DNA from: Actinomyces naeslundii
GTDB taxonomy: Bacteria; Actinomycetota; Actinomycetes; Actinomycetales; Actinomycetaceae
Length of the DNA stretch: 41,723 bases
Reading direction: 5' to 3'
Assembly: GCF_001956585.1 (NCBI RefSeq)
Contig: NZ_MSRR01000028.1
Span: 1 to 41,723, forward strand
Shown: in pieces, positions 25,740 through 34,618 of the stretch
How positions within the stretch are numbered: the stretch's first letter is position 1
Layout of the letters: each line of letters opens with the position of its first letter
Notes under the pieces: model-generated
Seen by the model: the letters and a program-made list of their open reading frames with translations, nothing else
Told to the model about the DNA's origin: nothing
The model's database searches: none
Position numbers and translations under genes: made by a program

Positions 25740-25839
25740 TTGTTGTGATCCGGAGGGCATCCCCGTTCGGCTAGAGTGAGGCCGACGCCGATCGACGTCG
25801 TCATTCCCAATCGCCACCCTGCCCGTCGCAAGGACTTCC

Positions 25840-26883
25840 GTGCCCTCGAGCCCTGCCGCCCTCGACCCGCGTGATGCGGACGAGCGCCCCGCCCTCATCC
25901 TGGCAAACCTCGGCACCCCGGCCGAACCACGTCCCAGAGCCGTCCGCTCCTTCCTGCGGGAGTTCCTCTCCGACCGCCGCGTCGTCGAGACGCACCCCCT
26001 CCTGTGGCGTCCCGTTTTGGAAGGCATCATCCTGCGGGTGCGTCCCCGGGCCTCGGCTGCGAAGTACGCCACCGTCTGGCGTCCGGGTGAGGAGACCAGC
26101 CGCTCCGGCTCCCCGCTCATGCACTACAGCGAGCGACAGGGCGAGCTGCTCCAGCAGGAGTTCGGCGAGTCGGTCCAGGTCCGGATCGCCATGCGCTACG
26201 GGCAGCCGGCCCTGCGGCATGTCATGGACGAGCTCATGGAGGCCGGCTGCCGCCGGATCGCCCTCCTCCCGCTCTACCCGCAGTACGCCGCCTCCTCGGC
26301 CGGCACCGTCGTCGACGAGGCCGCCCGATTCATCCTGGCCTCCCGCAACCAGCCCGAGCTGCGCACCGTCCGGTCCTTCGAGACCGCCCCGGCCTACATC
26401 GAGGCTCTCGCCACCGCCCTGGAAAAGCACTGGCGGGTTCACGGTCGCCCTGACCCGGCTGCCGGCGAGCGCCTGCTGCTGTCCTTTCACTCCATCCCCC
26501 AGGCCATGCACGACGCCGGGGACCCCTACCGAGCCGAGTGCGAGCGCACTGTTGAGCTCCTCTCGCAGCGGCTCAACCTGCCCGACGGGCTCGCCCAGCT
26601 CACCTTTCAGTCCGTCTTCGGACCCGCCGCCTGGATCGGACCGGCCACTATCGATGCGGTCGGCGAGCTGGGGCGCGCCGGCTGCCCCCGCCTCGATGTC
26701 ATCTGTCCCGGCTTCGTCTCCGACTGCCTGGAGACTCTTGAGGAGATCAACCAGCTCAACCGCGAGACCTTCACCACTGCCGGGGGCGGCACCTTCCACT
26801 ACATCCCCTGGGGCAACGACTCCGACGGCGCCATCGCCACCTTGGCTGAGCAGGCCCGAAACGTGCTGGCCGGCTGGATCTGA
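25840..26883 (+). CDS. hemH: Ferrochelatase, E. coli HemH-like
   Basis: The 347-residue enzyme inserts ferrous iron into a porphyrin. The family motifs are LANLGTP, LPLYPQYAASSAGTVVDE, LLSFHSIPQ (catalytic His217) and CPGFVSDCLETLEEI (Glu298). The sequence follows the proteobacterial form closely (FLREFLSDRRVV, LLWRPVLEGIIL, FQSVFGPAAWIGPAT, HYIPWGND) rather than the shorter actinobacterial/firmicute coproporphyrin type. It may therefore use protoporphyrin IX, but substrate choice is not proven by these motifs. GTG at 25840 has AAGGA five bases upstream. No other heme-synthesis gene is adjacent; hemW is 2.6 kb upstream. Confidence 0.93.
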   Translation: MPSSPAALDPRDADERPALILANLGTPAEPRPRAVRSFLREFLSDRRVVETHPLLWRPVLEGIILRVRPRASAAKYATVWRPGEETSRSGSPLMHYSERQGELLQQEFGESVQVRIAMRYGQPALRHVMDELMEAGCRRIALLPLYPQYAASSAGTVVDEAARFILASRNQPELRTVRSFETAPAYIEALATALEKHWRVHGRPDPAAGERLLLSFHSIPQAMHDAGDPYRAECERTVELLSQRLNLPDGLAQLTFQSVFGPAAWIGPATIDAVGELGRAGCPRLDVICPGFVSDCLETLEEINQLNRETFTTAGGGTFHYIPWGNDSDGAIATLAEQARNVLAGWI

Positions 26884-27016
26884 GTCGGCCTCCCTCTCTG
26901 CGGCGTCGGCCCCGAAGGTCGGTCTCAGCACGAGAGACCACAGGCCCTCGCCGGGGAAACTGATGCTCGGGACGGTATGGTGACGTGAACAACCCCGATT
27001 CTGTGAGGAAGTCGCC

Positions 27017-28438
27017 GTGCATCTTGAGTGGTGGTCCGTCCTGCCCTTTGCGGGCATGCTCGCCTGTATCGCCGTCCTACCGCTGATTCCGGCCACGGCC
27101 CACTGGTGGGAGAGGCACTCCAGCCAGCTGCTCGTCGCCGTGGGCCTGGGTGTGCCGGTGGCCGCCTGGATGTGGGTCCTCGGTGGCTGGGAGGTCGTCT
27201 TCGCCGCTGTGGTGGAGTACTTCCAGTTCATCTGCCTGCTGCTGGCCCTGTTCGTCGTCTCCGGGGGCATCTTCCTCAAGGGCGACATCCGGGCCACTCC
27301 CCGCAACAACACGATCTTCCTGGCCATCGGCGGGACCATCGCGTCCTTCGTCGGTACCACCGGCGCCGCCATGCTCCTCATCCGGCCCCTGCTGGCCACC
27401 AACAAGGAACGTCACTACCGGGTGCACACGGTGCTCTACACGATCTTCATCGTGGCCAACTGCGGCGGCCTGCTCACGCCCCTGGGTGACCCGCCCCTGT
27501 TCCTGGGCTTCCTGCGCGGGGTGCCCTTCACCTGGACCTTCAACCTGCTGCGCGAGTACCTCTTCGTCAACATCATGCTGCTGGTGAGCTACTACGCGCT
27601 GGACTCCTACTACTACTCCCAGGAGCCGGCCAAGGCCGTGCACGACGACGACACCGAGATCGAGCCGCTCGGCCTGAAGGGCGCGCTCAACTTCGTCTTC
27701 TTCGCCGCCATCATCGCCGCCGTCGCCTTCGCCCCCTCCGTCGACGTCCACGCCATCGAGGAGGGACATGCCGCCCTGGGCGACTGGATCCCCGTGCGCG
27801 AGCTCATCATGCTCGCCGCCGCGGCCGGCTCCTACTTCCTGGGAAGCCGCGAGGTCCGCTTCAAGGACAACCAGTTCACCTGGGACCCCATTGCCGAGGT
27901 CGGCATCCTCTTCATCGGCATCTTCCTCACCATGATCCCGGCACTGCACTACCTCGACGAGGTGGCCGGCTCGCTGCCGCTCAACGAGGTCACCTTCTTC
28001 GTCTTCACCGGCGGGCTCTCCTCCGTCCTGGACAACGCCCCCACCTACGCCACCTTCTTCGAGATGGCCGGTCAGGTCGCTCATCCCGGCGGTGCTGACG
28101 TGGCCGGGGTCCCCGAGCTCTACCTCGTGTCCATCGCGCTGGGGGCGGTCCTGTGCGGCGCCATCACCTACATCGGCAACGGCCCGAACTTCATGGTCAA
28201 GTCCGTGGCCGAGTCCGACGGCGTCGAGATGCCCAGCTTCGGCGGCTACGTGGGGCGCTCCATGAAGCACCTGGTGCCGGTCATTGCGGCCATGGTCCTG
28301 CTCTTCATCGCCCCGGGCGTCCTGTGGAAGGTCCTGGGCGGGGTGCTCACCGTGGGGCTGCTGGCGCTCGACGCCCGTCTGCTGTCCCGGTCCCGCCGTC
28401 TGGCCCTGGCCGACCAGTCCGAGGGCCCGGACGACTGA
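27017..28438 (+). CDS. Sodium:proton antiporter-like ion transporter
   Basis: The 473-residue protein has about 11-12 hydrophobic segments. Signature segments are FVGTTGAAMLLIRPLL, NCGGLLTPLGDPPLFLGFLRGVPF, GGLSSVLDNAPTYATFFE and GAITYIGNGPNFMVKSVAE. These two inverted-repeat-like reentrant loops (with DPP and DNAPT) are typical of the ion-transporter superfamily branch annotated as sodium:proton antiporter or CitMHS-like. The transported ion is inferred. Start GTG at 27017 follows GAGGAAG at 9 bases. It is flanked by a 133-bp gap after hemH and ends at a terminator (28482-28499). Confidence 0.87.
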   Translation: MHLEWWSVLPFAGMLACIAVLPLIPATAHWWERHSSQLLVAVGLGVPVAAWMWVLGGWEVVFAAVVEYFQFICLLLALFVVSGGIFLKGDIRATPRNNTIFLAIGGTIASFVGTTGAAMLLIRPLLATNKERHYRVHTVLYTIFIVANCGGLLTPLGDPPLFLGFLRGVPFTWTFNLLREYLFVNIMLLVSYYALDSYYYSQEPAKAVHDDDTEIEPLGLKGALNFVFFAAIIAAVAFAPSVDVHAIEEGHAALGDWIPVRELIMLAAAAGSYFLGSREVRFKDNQFTWDPIAEVGILFIGIFLTMIPALHYLDEVAGSLPLNEVTFFVFTGGLSSVLDNAPTYATFFEMAGQVAHPGGADVAGVPELYLVSIALGAVLCGAITYIGNGPNFMVKSVAESDGVEMPSFGGYVGRSMKHLVPVIAAMVLLFIAPGVLWKVLGGVLTVGLLALDARLLSRSRRLALADQSEGPDD

Positions 28439-28481
28439 GCCGACTGAGCCGGCTGTCCGACTGCCGGTCCACCAGTCGCAT

Positions 28482-28499
28482 CCGCCCTCGCAAGGGCGG
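28482..28499 (+). terminator. Terminator of the antiporter gene
   Basis: A perfect 7-bp stem (CCGCCCT, loop CGCA, AGGGCGG) is followed by GTTCCCTCC. It lies between the antiporter stop and the next start, on the same strand. Confidence 0.55.
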
Positions 28500-28535
28500 G
28501 TTCCCTCCCGGATTACGTGTGCGTAGCCTGAGCGC

Positions 28536-29150
28536 GTGCAGCTGGGACACGTCATCTACAAGGTCAAGGACCTCTCTCGGGCCGTGGCCGACTTCGAGGC
28601 CAGGGGCTTCGCCGTCGAGTACGGCACGGTGAAGCGTCCCTACAACGCGCTCATCTACTTCTCCTCCGGCCCCTACCTGGAGCTCCTGGCCCGCACAGGC
28701 ATGCCGCCGCTCCTGGGGCGCCTGCTCGCGCTCGGCCCGCGTGGGGGCGCGGCTCGCCGTTTCCTGTCCTGGGACCGAGGCCCCGAGGGGTTGTGCGGCC
28801 TGTGCCTCGAGGGCGATGCCTCCGAGCTGGAGGAGGGGACGACCCTGCTGAACGGCAAGGGCCTGCGCCTCAAGCCCAAGCGCGTGGACCCCCACGGGCG
28901 GGAGCTGCGCTACGAGGTCTTCTTCCCCGACGACGTCGACCTGCCGTTCCTCATGAGCCACTTCAGCACCGACCCCAGACCCCAGGGCTTCACCCACCCC
29001 AATGGGATCGGCTCCATCACCCACGTCGCCTACCCGATGCCCGAGCGCAAACGGGACACCGTCCTCAGGCTGAGCGAAGACGATCGGCTCGAGCTCATGG
29101 AACCCGGGCAGGCCATGACGGTGACTTTCGACGACGGCAGTGTCCTGTAA
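28536..29150 (+). CDS. Glyoxalase-like (VOC) domain protein
   Basis: The 204-residue protein begins QLGHVIYKVKDLSRAVADFEARGF, a VOC-type first strand and helix, followed by the FSSGPYLELLAR strand with a candidate metal-binding Glu. The middle (residues about 60-110) is less conserved. The last part (HPNGIGSITHVAYPMPE, then RLELMEPGQAMTVTF) gives a second half-fold. It resembles the Glyoxalase_3 group of unknown substrate. GTG at 28536 is used; no strong ribosome-binding site is visible. It has no clear partner gene. Confidence 0.75.
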   Translation: MQLGHVIYKVKDLSRAVADFEARGFAVEYGTVKRPYNALIYFSSGPYLELLARTGMPPLLGRLLALGPRGGAARRFLSWDRGPEGLCGLCLEGDASELEEGTTLLNGKGLRLKPKRVDPHGRELRYEVFFPDDVDLPFLMSHFSTDPRPQGFTHPNGIGSITHVAYPMPERKRDTVLRLSEDDRLELMEPGQAMTVTFDDGSVL

Positions 29151-29222
29151 GACTCTCCGTGAGAGCTCTGCGTTGAGGACCGTGGCTCCTCGGTGGCTCC
29201 GCGGTGATTCGTCGGTGACTCC

Positions 29223-30305
29223 TCAGTGCGTGCCGGGGGCGGTGACGAAGTCGATGAGCTCCTCCATCCGCCCCAACAGGCTCGGTTCGAGGTCCTTGTA
29301 GGAGCGCACCGTCGCCAGGATGCGCTGCCATCCGCGGGCGACGTCGGCCTGCGAGGCGTGAGGCCAGCCCAGTGCCTCCAGAGTGCCGTGCTTGATGTCG
29401 GTGCCCCGCGGGACCTCCGGCCAGCGCTCCAGCCCCACCCGGGCCGGCTTGACCGCCTGCCACACATCCACGTACGGGTGACCCAGGACCAGCACGTTCT
29501 CCCCACCGGGCATCTCGGCCACCCGCTGGGCGATCCGCGACTCCTTGGATCCGGCCACCAGATGGTCCACGAGGACCCCGGCCCGCCGCTCGGGGGCCGG
29601 GCCGAACTCGGCCATGACCTCCTCGAGGTTGTCGACGCCGTCGAGCATGAGCACGACAACGCCCTCGTGGCGCAGGTCGTCACCCCAGACCTTCTCCACC
29701 AGCTCGGCGTCGTGCTTGCCCTCCACCCAGATGCGCGAGGCACGCGCCACCTTGGCCCGCTCTCCCTCGACGGCGTAGGAGCCCGACGCCGTCAACCGCC
29801 TCCCGGCGGCGCTCACCGGGCCGGTGGGCCTGCGCCTACGCGCCACCGGCGGGTCCAGGATCACCGGGCGGCCCTCGATCCAGAACCCCGGCCCCAGGGC
29901 GAAACCTCGTCGCGTGCCGTGGCGGTCCTCCAGGACCACGACGTGCTGACCGCCTGACTTCTCCACCGCCACCGCGGCGCCGACGAACCCGGTCTGCCGG
30001 TCCTCAACCACCAGGCCCGGAGTCACCGGCACGTGCACCGACTCCGGACGTACGGCACCGGGCCCCGTTCGGTGCGGGTTCACCGACAGGACGTCCCCGC
30101 CGTAGCGGTCGCTCGACGACGGCCTCCGGGCAGCGGGCGCCTTCGCAGCCGCACCGCGAGCCGCGCGGGAGCGCGAGCCGGTCGGGGCGCCCTGCGCCTG
30201 CTGCTTCTGCTCGGCCTCGGCTCGGGCTCTCAGGGCGGCGCGGCGGGCGGCTGTCGAACCGGGAACGGGGGAGCGGTACGGGGCGGGCGTGTTCACCCTC
30301 GGCAC
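29223..30305 (-). CDS. DUF3097 family protein
   Basis: The 360-residue protein belongs to an actinobacterial family of unknown function usually found near hemW, hrcA and dnaJ. Residues 1-65 are basic and low-complexity. Residues about 85-165 form a beta-rich domain (GFVGAAVAVEKSGGQHVVVLED). Residues about 190-300 contain RIWVEGKHDAELVEKVWGDD and VLMLDGVDNLEEV, which resemble the Glu and Asp motifs of a Toprim fold and suggest nucleic-acid or nucleotide chemistry; this is inference. GTG at 30305 or the GTG three codons later are both possible. It is divergent from hrcA, and a CIRCE element sits 55 bp upstream of its start. Confidence 0.87.
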   Translation of the reverse strand: MPRVNTPAPYRSPVPGSTAARRAALRARAEAEQKQQAQGAPTGSRSRAARGAAAKAPAARRPSSSDRYGGDVLSVNPHRTGPGAVRPESVHVPVTPGLVVEDRQTGFVGAAVAVEKSGGQHVVVLEDRHGTRRGFALGPGFWIEGRPVILDPPVARRRRPTGPVSAAGRRLTASGSYAVEGERAKVARASRIWVEGKHDAELVEKVWGDDLRHEGVVVLMLDGVDNLEEVMAEFGPAPERRAGVLVDHLVAGSKESRIAQRVAEMPGGENVLVLGHPYVDVWQAVKPARVGLERWPEVPRGTDIKHGTLEALGWPHASQADVARGWQRILATVRSYKDLEPSLLGRMEELIDFVTAPGTH

Positions 30306-30359
30306 GGTAGGGGAAACTCACGGCCTGGAGGCGCTGGACCCGCCGGGCCACGGCGTAGG

Positions 30360-30386
30360 ATGGCACTCACGAGGAGTGAGTGCTAA
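30360..30386 (+). promoter_or_regulatory. CIRCE element (HrcA operator)
   Basis: The sequence ATGGCACTC, nine bases, GAGTGCTAA matches the CIRCE consensus TTAGCACTC-N9-GAGTGCTAA at 16 of 18 positions. It lies 129 bp upstream of hrcA, so HrcA should repress its own hrcA-dnaJ transcript, with release on heat shock. Confidence 0.9.
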
Positions 30387-30515
30387 TCGCTCGCCCGTAC
30401 GAGCCGGCGCGGCGGACAGCCGCACCACATCACTGCGCCGGCACTGGACCAGTACATGACCGGCACCGAAACCGTGACGACCGTGACCCGGCACTGACGA
30501 GGGAGAGGAGGACCC

Positions 30516-31595
30516 ATGGCCAACGACCGACGGCTCAAGGTCCTGTCCGCCATCGTCACCGACTACGTGCGCACGCGTGAGCCCGTGGGCTCCAAGGCCC
30601 TCGTGGAGCGCTACCGCCTGGGCGTCTCCCCGGCCACCATCCGCAACGACATGGCGGCCCTGGAGGACGAGGGCTACATCCACCAGCCGCACACGTCGGC
30701 CGGGCGCGTGCCCACCCAGAAGGGCTACCGGCTCTTCGTCGATGAGGTCGCCCGCATCAAGCCCCTGTCCGCTCCCGAGCGTGCAGCCATCACCGCTCTC
30801 CTGTCCGGGGCGGTCGACCTGGAGCAGGTGGTGGCCCGTACCGTGCGGGCCCTGGCCCAGCTGACCGGGCAGCTCGCCGTCGTCGAGTACCCCAGCCTCA
30901 GGTACGCAGCCCTCCAGCACCTCGAGCTCGTGGCCCTGGGGCCCGAGCGCATCCTGCTGGTCATCATCACCGACACCGGCCGCGTCGACCAGCGCACCGT
31001 GCCCCTCAGGACCCGGGCCGGCTCGGGAGGCCGTCATGAGCCCGGCTTCGACATCTCCGACGTCGTCGACCCCCTCGTCCTCGAACGCCTGCGCACCCGC
31101 CTCAACGGTGCCCTCGTGGGCCGCCGCGCCGCCGACGTCGGCCCCGTCCTCGCAGCCCTGGCCGAGCAGGCCTCCGCCGACGAGCGACACCTGCTCGATG
31201 CCGTGACCGACGAGCTCATCGCCGCGCTGCGCCCCGACGCCGAGGAGCGGCTCGTCGTCGCCGGGACCGCGAACCTGGCTCGCTCCACACCGGACTTCTC
31301 CTCCCTGGGGCCCCTCCTGGACGCCATTGAGGAGCAGGTGGTGCTGCTGCGCCTGTTTACCGATGACGCCCCGGCCGGCGAGAACCGGATGCGCGTGAGC
31401 ATCGGCTCGGAGAACAACGACGACGCCCTGGCCGAGGCCTCCGTCGTCACCACCACCTACGGGCCGGGAACCGGTGAGGCCGTCGCCCACCTCGGGGTCA
31501 TCGGCCCCACCCGCATGGACTACCCGGCCACCATGACCGCCGTGCGGGCCGTGGCCCGCTACCTGTCCAGGTTCCTGTCCCCGCCGGAGACCTAG
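30516..31595 (+). CDS. hrcA: Heat-inducible transcription repressor HrcA
   Basis: The 359-residue repressor binds CIRCE operators and depends on GroE for folding. The N-terminal winged helix is intact (VLSAIVTDYVRTREPVGSKAL, GVSPATIRNDMAALEDEGYI, PHTSAGRVPTQKGYRLFVD), followed by a GAF-like middle domain and the C-terminal VIGPTRMDYPATMTAVRAVARYLS motif. ATG at 30516 has AGGAGGACCC directly upstream, a strong ribosome-binding site. dnaJ follows 93 bp later in the same direction. A CIRCE element upstream supports autoregulation. Confidence 0.96.
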   Translation: MANDRRLKVLSAIVTDYVRTREPVGSKALVERYRLGVSPATIRNDMAALEDEGYIHQPHTSAGRVPTQKGYRLFVDEVARIKPLSAPERAAITALLSGAVDLEQVVARTVRALAQLTGQLAVVEYPSLRYAALQHLELVALGPERILLVIITDTGRVDQRTVPLRTRAGSGGRHEPGFDISDVVDPLVLERLRTRLNGALVGRRAADVGPVLAALAEQASADERHLLDAVTDELIAALRPDAEERLVVAGTANLARSTPDFSSLGPLLDAIEEQVVLLRLFTDDAPAGENRMRVSIGSENNDDALAEASVVTTTYGPGTGEAVAHLGVIGPTRMDYPATMTAVRAVARYLSRFLSPPET

Positions 31596-31688
31596 GAGCC
31601 GGCCGGGCGGGTCCCGCCCCAGAGCCATTCATCCAAGCACGTCACCAGACAACCACCGCAAAAGTCGTAGCCGTAAAGGAAGCACGCA

Positions 31689-32813
31689 GTGAGCAACTAC
31701 TACGAGGTCCTCGGCGTCAGCCGCGATGCCAGCCCCGAGGAGATCAAGAGGGCCTACCGCAAGAAGGCCCGCCAGCTGCACCCCGACGTCGCCGGGCCCG
31801 GCCACGAGGATGAGTTCAAGGAGGTCTCCACCGCCTACGAGGTCCTCTCCGACGCCGACAAGCGACAGATGTACGACCTGGGCGGCGAGGACGCGGTGCG
31901 CGGCGGGGGAGGCTTCGGCGGAGGATTCGCCGGCGCCGACTTCGGCGACCTGGGCGGCATCTTCCAGTCCTTCTTCGGCGGGGGAGCTGCCAGCCGGGGA
32001 CCCGCCTCCCGAGCCCGGCGCGGCCAGGACTCCCTCGTAGCCGTGGACGTGGAGCTCTCCGACGTCGCCTTCGGGGCGACCCGCTCCATCCCCATCGACA
32101 CCTACGTCACCTGCGCCACCTGCGGGGGCTCGTGCTGCGCGCCCGGAACCGAGCCGGTCACCTGCTCGCAGTGCAACGGCGTCGGCAACGTCCAGCGCAT
32201 GACCCGCACCCTGCTGGGGCAGGTCATGACCTCCTCGCCGTGCCCGGGCTGTCAGGGCTACGGCACCGTCATCGTCACCCCCTGCAAGGACTGCTCCGGT
32301 GAGGGGCGCACCCGCGTGCGCCAGGACCTGGAGGTCTCCATCCCCGCCGGGGTGTCCACCGGGACCCGTATCCGCATGTCGGGGCGCGGTGAGGCCGGTC
32401 CGGCCGGTGGTCCCAACGGCGACCTCTACCTGGAGATCCACGAGAAGCCGCACGAGTTCCTCGAGCGCGACGGCGACGACCTCTACACCGAGCTGCGCGT
32501 GCCCATGACCGCGGCCGCCCTGGGGGCCGTCTTCCCGCTGCAGACCCTCGACGGCGAGCAGAACGTCACCGTCAAGGCCGGCAGCCAGCCCGGGGACGAG
32601 GTCGTGCTCGACGGCCTGGGCGTGGGGCGCCTGCGCCGCAAGGGCCGCGGGGACCTGCACGTGTCCATCGTCGTGGAGACCCCCACCCGCCTGGACGACC
32701 GCCAGCGCGAGCTGCTGGCCGAGCTGGCCCGCCTGCGCGGGGAGGACGACGTCGAGCCCGTGCGCGACTCCAGCGTCATGGGCAAGCTCAAGGAGCGCTT
32801 CTCCGGGCGCTGA
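31689..32813 (+). CDS. dnaJ: Chaperone DnaJ (DnaJ2 type)
   Basis: The 374-residue co-chaperone has a J domain with the HPD motif ([12 protein letters not shown]), a short Gly/Phe region ([15 protein letters not shown]), four zinc-binding repeats ([32 protein letters not shown]) and the C-terminal substrate domains. The first zinc repeat has Cys where Gly is usual at its last position. It stimulates DnaK ATPase. No dnaK or grpE is in the window; pairing with hrcA rather than dnaK is typical of the second actinobacterial DnaJ. Start GTG at 31689 follows AAAGGA. Regulation is probably by HrcA through the CIRCE element ahead of hrcA. Confidence 0.96.
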   Translation: MSNYYEVLGVSRDASPEEIKRAYRKKARQLHPDVAGPGHEDEFKEVSTAYEVLSDADKRQMYDLGGEDAVRGGGGFGGGFAGADFGDLGGIFQSFFGGGAASRGPASRARRGQDSLVAVDVELSDVAFGATRSIPIDTYVTCATCGGSCCAPGTEPVTCSQCNGVGNVQRMTRTLLGQVMTSSPCPGCQGYGTVIVTPCKDCSGEGRTRVRQDLEVSIPAGVSTGTRIRMSGRGEAGPAGGPNGDLYLEIHEKPHEFLERDGDDLYTELRVPMTAAALGAVFPLQTLDGEQNVTVKAGSQPGDEVVLDGLGVGRLRRKGRGDLHVSIVVETPTRLDDRQRELLAELARLRGEDDVEPVRDSSVMGKLKERFSGR

Positions 32814-32856
32814 GAACACGGCGGTCTGCGCCCGCAGCCCGGCTTCTTGCCTGCGG

Positions 32857-33657
32857 CTACTCGGCCTGAGAGGACTCGGGCCAGTAGTGCGAGTCCGGGG
32901 TGGCCCTGGCCCCGAAGATCGCCTGGCCCACCCGCACGCAGGTGGAGCCGCCCTCGATGGCGGCCTCGAAGTCGCCGCTCATCCCCATGGACAGCAGCCC
33001 GTCACCGATCGTGCCGGCCTGAAGGGCGGCATCGCGCAGCCGGCGCATGATGCGGAAGCACTCGCGCACGCGCGCCGCGTCGTCGGTGTGGGCCGCCAGG
33101 GTCATGAGTCCGCGTACCCGCAGCGAGGAGTAGGCCGGCAGTGCGGCGAGGAAGGCGGCGACGTCGTCCGGCTCCAGCCCGAACTTGCTGGGCTCGCCCG
33201 AGGAGTTGACCTGCACGTAGACGTCCAGGGAGCGTCCGGCCGCCTGGAGGCGGCGGTCGAGGGCCTCGGCCAGGCGTAGGGAGTCCAGGGCCTGGAACTC
33301 GTCGGCGAAGGCGGCCACGTTCTTGGCCTTGTTGGTCTGCAGGTGGCCGATGACCGACCAGGAGATGCCCAGGTCCGCCAGGTTCTCGCTCTTGCGCTGG
33401 GCCTCCTGGACCTTGTTCTCACCCATCTGGATGATGCCCGCAGCGAAGGCGGTGCGCAGGCGCTCCTCGAGGACGGTCTTGGAGACCGGCAGCAGACGGA
33501 TCTCGGCGGCGTCCCGACCGGCGCGCTCGGCAGCGGCGTCGATCCGGGCGCGGATGGCGGCCAGGTTGCGGCGGAAGTCCTCCACCGTGACGGCGGTGGT
33601 GTAGGAGGGGGCTGGGGACGACTGCGGTGAGCGGGAGGTGGCTGAAGACTCGGTCAT
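32857..33657 (-). CDS. Pyridoxal phosphate homeostasis protein (YggS type)
   Basis: The 266-residue PLP-binding protein has the single-domain alanine-racemase-like TIM barrel. The PLP lysine is in LLPVSKTV; other motifs are GENKVQEAQRK, WSVIGHLQTNKAKNV, YVQVNSSGEPSKFGL, RGLMTLAAH, and the C-terminal SMGMSGDFEAAIEGGSTCVRVGQAIFG. It buffers PLP and affects amino-acid metabolism. ATG at 33657 gives normal length; a longer frame upstream overlaps rsmE on the other strand and is not protein-like. It is convergent with dnaJ and divergent from rsmE (60 bp between starts), so it interrupts the usual dnaJ-rsmE adjacency. Confidence 0.93.
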   Translation of the reverse strand: MTESSATSRSPQSSPAPSYTTAVTVEDFRRNLAAIRARIDAAAERAGRDAAEIRLLPVSKTVLEERLRTAFAAGIIQMGENKVQEAQRKSENLADLGISWSVIGHLQTNKAKNVAAFADEFQALDSLRLAEALDRRLQAAGRSLDVYVQVNSSGEPSKFGLEPDDVAAFLAALPAYSSLRVRGLMTLAAHTDDAARVRECFRIMRRLRDAALQAGTIGDGLLSMGMSGDFEAAIEGGSTCVRVGQAIFGARATPDSHYWPESSQAE

Positions 33658-33717
33658 GTTCGCTGACGCTAGCACCGCCGGCGGTCGCTGGTTCGACACC
33701 GCCCGTAGGCTGGGGGC

Positions 33718-34530
33718 GTGACCGCACCTGTCTTCGTCTTCACACCCGAGACCATCGAGCCCGCCGATGCCGTCGCATCGGCCGGGCCCGGAACCATCCT
33801 CATGCTCACCGGGCCCGAGGCCCGCCACGCGGTGACCGTCAAGCGCCTGCGTATGCAGGAGCGCGTGGATCTCGTTGACGGGGCCGGCCGACGCCTGGTG
33901 TGCGAGGTGACCGGGGCCGGCGTCGGTGGGGCCAAGGATCGTCTGGCCGTGCGGGTCCTGGAGCGGATCGAGGAACCGACGCCGCCGCTGCGGCTGACCC
34001 TCGTGCAGGCCCTGGCCAAGGGCGGGCGTGATGAACAGGCCGTGGAGACGGCCACCGAGGTCGGAGTGGAGTTGGTGCTGCCCTGGCAGTCCGAGCGCTG
34101 CGTGTCCGTGTGGCAGGGGGCCAAGCAGGCCAAGGGGCGCCAGCGCTGGCAGACCACGGCGCTCCAGGCCGCCAAGCAGGCGCGGCGCACCCGTGTGCCC
34201 GCGGTCGACGAGGTACGCGACACCCGGGCGCTGATCGCCTGGGTGGCGCAGACGGTGCAGAGCGGGGGAGTGGTGCTGGTCCTGCACGAGGAGGCCAGGA
34301 CGCCCATCAGCACCGCCATGGAGTCAATGCGTCTGCCCGCGCCGGGGTCGGCGCCGCTGGTGCTCGCCGTCGTCGTCGGGCCCGAGGGCGGTATCAGCCC
34401 CGAGGAGACGGCGGCCCTGGAGGCTGCCGGGGCGATGACGGTGCGGCTGGGCCCCCACGTCATGCGCACCGCCTCAGCCGGCCCCGTCGCCCTGGCCGTC
34501 CTCGCCCACGCCAGCGGCCTGTGGGAGTGA
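33718..34530 (+). CDS. rsmE: 16S rRNA (uracil-1498-N3)-methyltransferase
   Basis: The 270-residue SPOUT methyltransferase modifies U1498 of 16S rRNA. Features are the N-terminal PUA-like part (LTGPEARHAVTVKRLRMQERVDLVDG), LVQALAKGGRDEQAVETATEVGV, the SAM-knot motif VVVGPEGGISPEE and the C-terminal LGPHVMRTASAGPVALAVL. GTG at 33718 is the start. It shares a short divergent promoter region with the PLP-protein gene. The toxin-antitoxin pair follows 86 bp later on the same strand but has its own palindromic operator. Confidence 0.95.
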   Translation: MTAPVFVFTPETIEPADAVASAGPGTILMLTGPEARHAVTVKRLRMQERVDLVDGAGRRLVCEVTGAGVGGAKDRLAVRVLERIEEPTPPLRLTLVQALAKGGRDEQAVETATEVGVELVLPWQSERCVSVWQGAKQAKGRQRWQTTALQAAKQARRTRVPAVDEVRDTRALIAWVAQTVQSGGVVLVLHEEARTPISTAMESMRLPAPGSAPLVLAVVVGPEGGISPEETAALEAAGAMTVRLGPHVMRTASAGPVALAVLAHASGLWE

Positions 34531-34590
34531 GACGCGCGAGTGCGTTGCTCGAGTCCTGACCAAGGAATGGAGTGAGCTGCCTTCACAAGG

Positions 34591-34618
34591 GTATGACTGT
34601 CATACATACTGTGAGTAT
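34591..34618 (+). promoter_or_regulatory. Palindromic operator of the toxin-antitoxin pair
   Basis: A perfect palindrome GTATGAC-T-GTCATAC (34591-34605) is followed directly by a second dyad ATAC-TGTGA-GTAT (34606-34618). Both lie just upstream of, or over, the antitoxin start, as expected for autoregulation by the antitoxin/toxin complex. CATACT within it could be the -10. Confidence 0.7.

Noticed and set aside
26921-26939. GGTCTC...GAGACC stem after hemH as a terminator
   Set aside because: Only 6 bp, no U tract; too weak to list as a feature.
32832-32856. CCGCAG...CTGCGG stem between dnaJ and the PLP-protein gene
   Set aside because: 6-bp stem with a long loop; could be a shared terminator of convergent genes but the evidence is thin.
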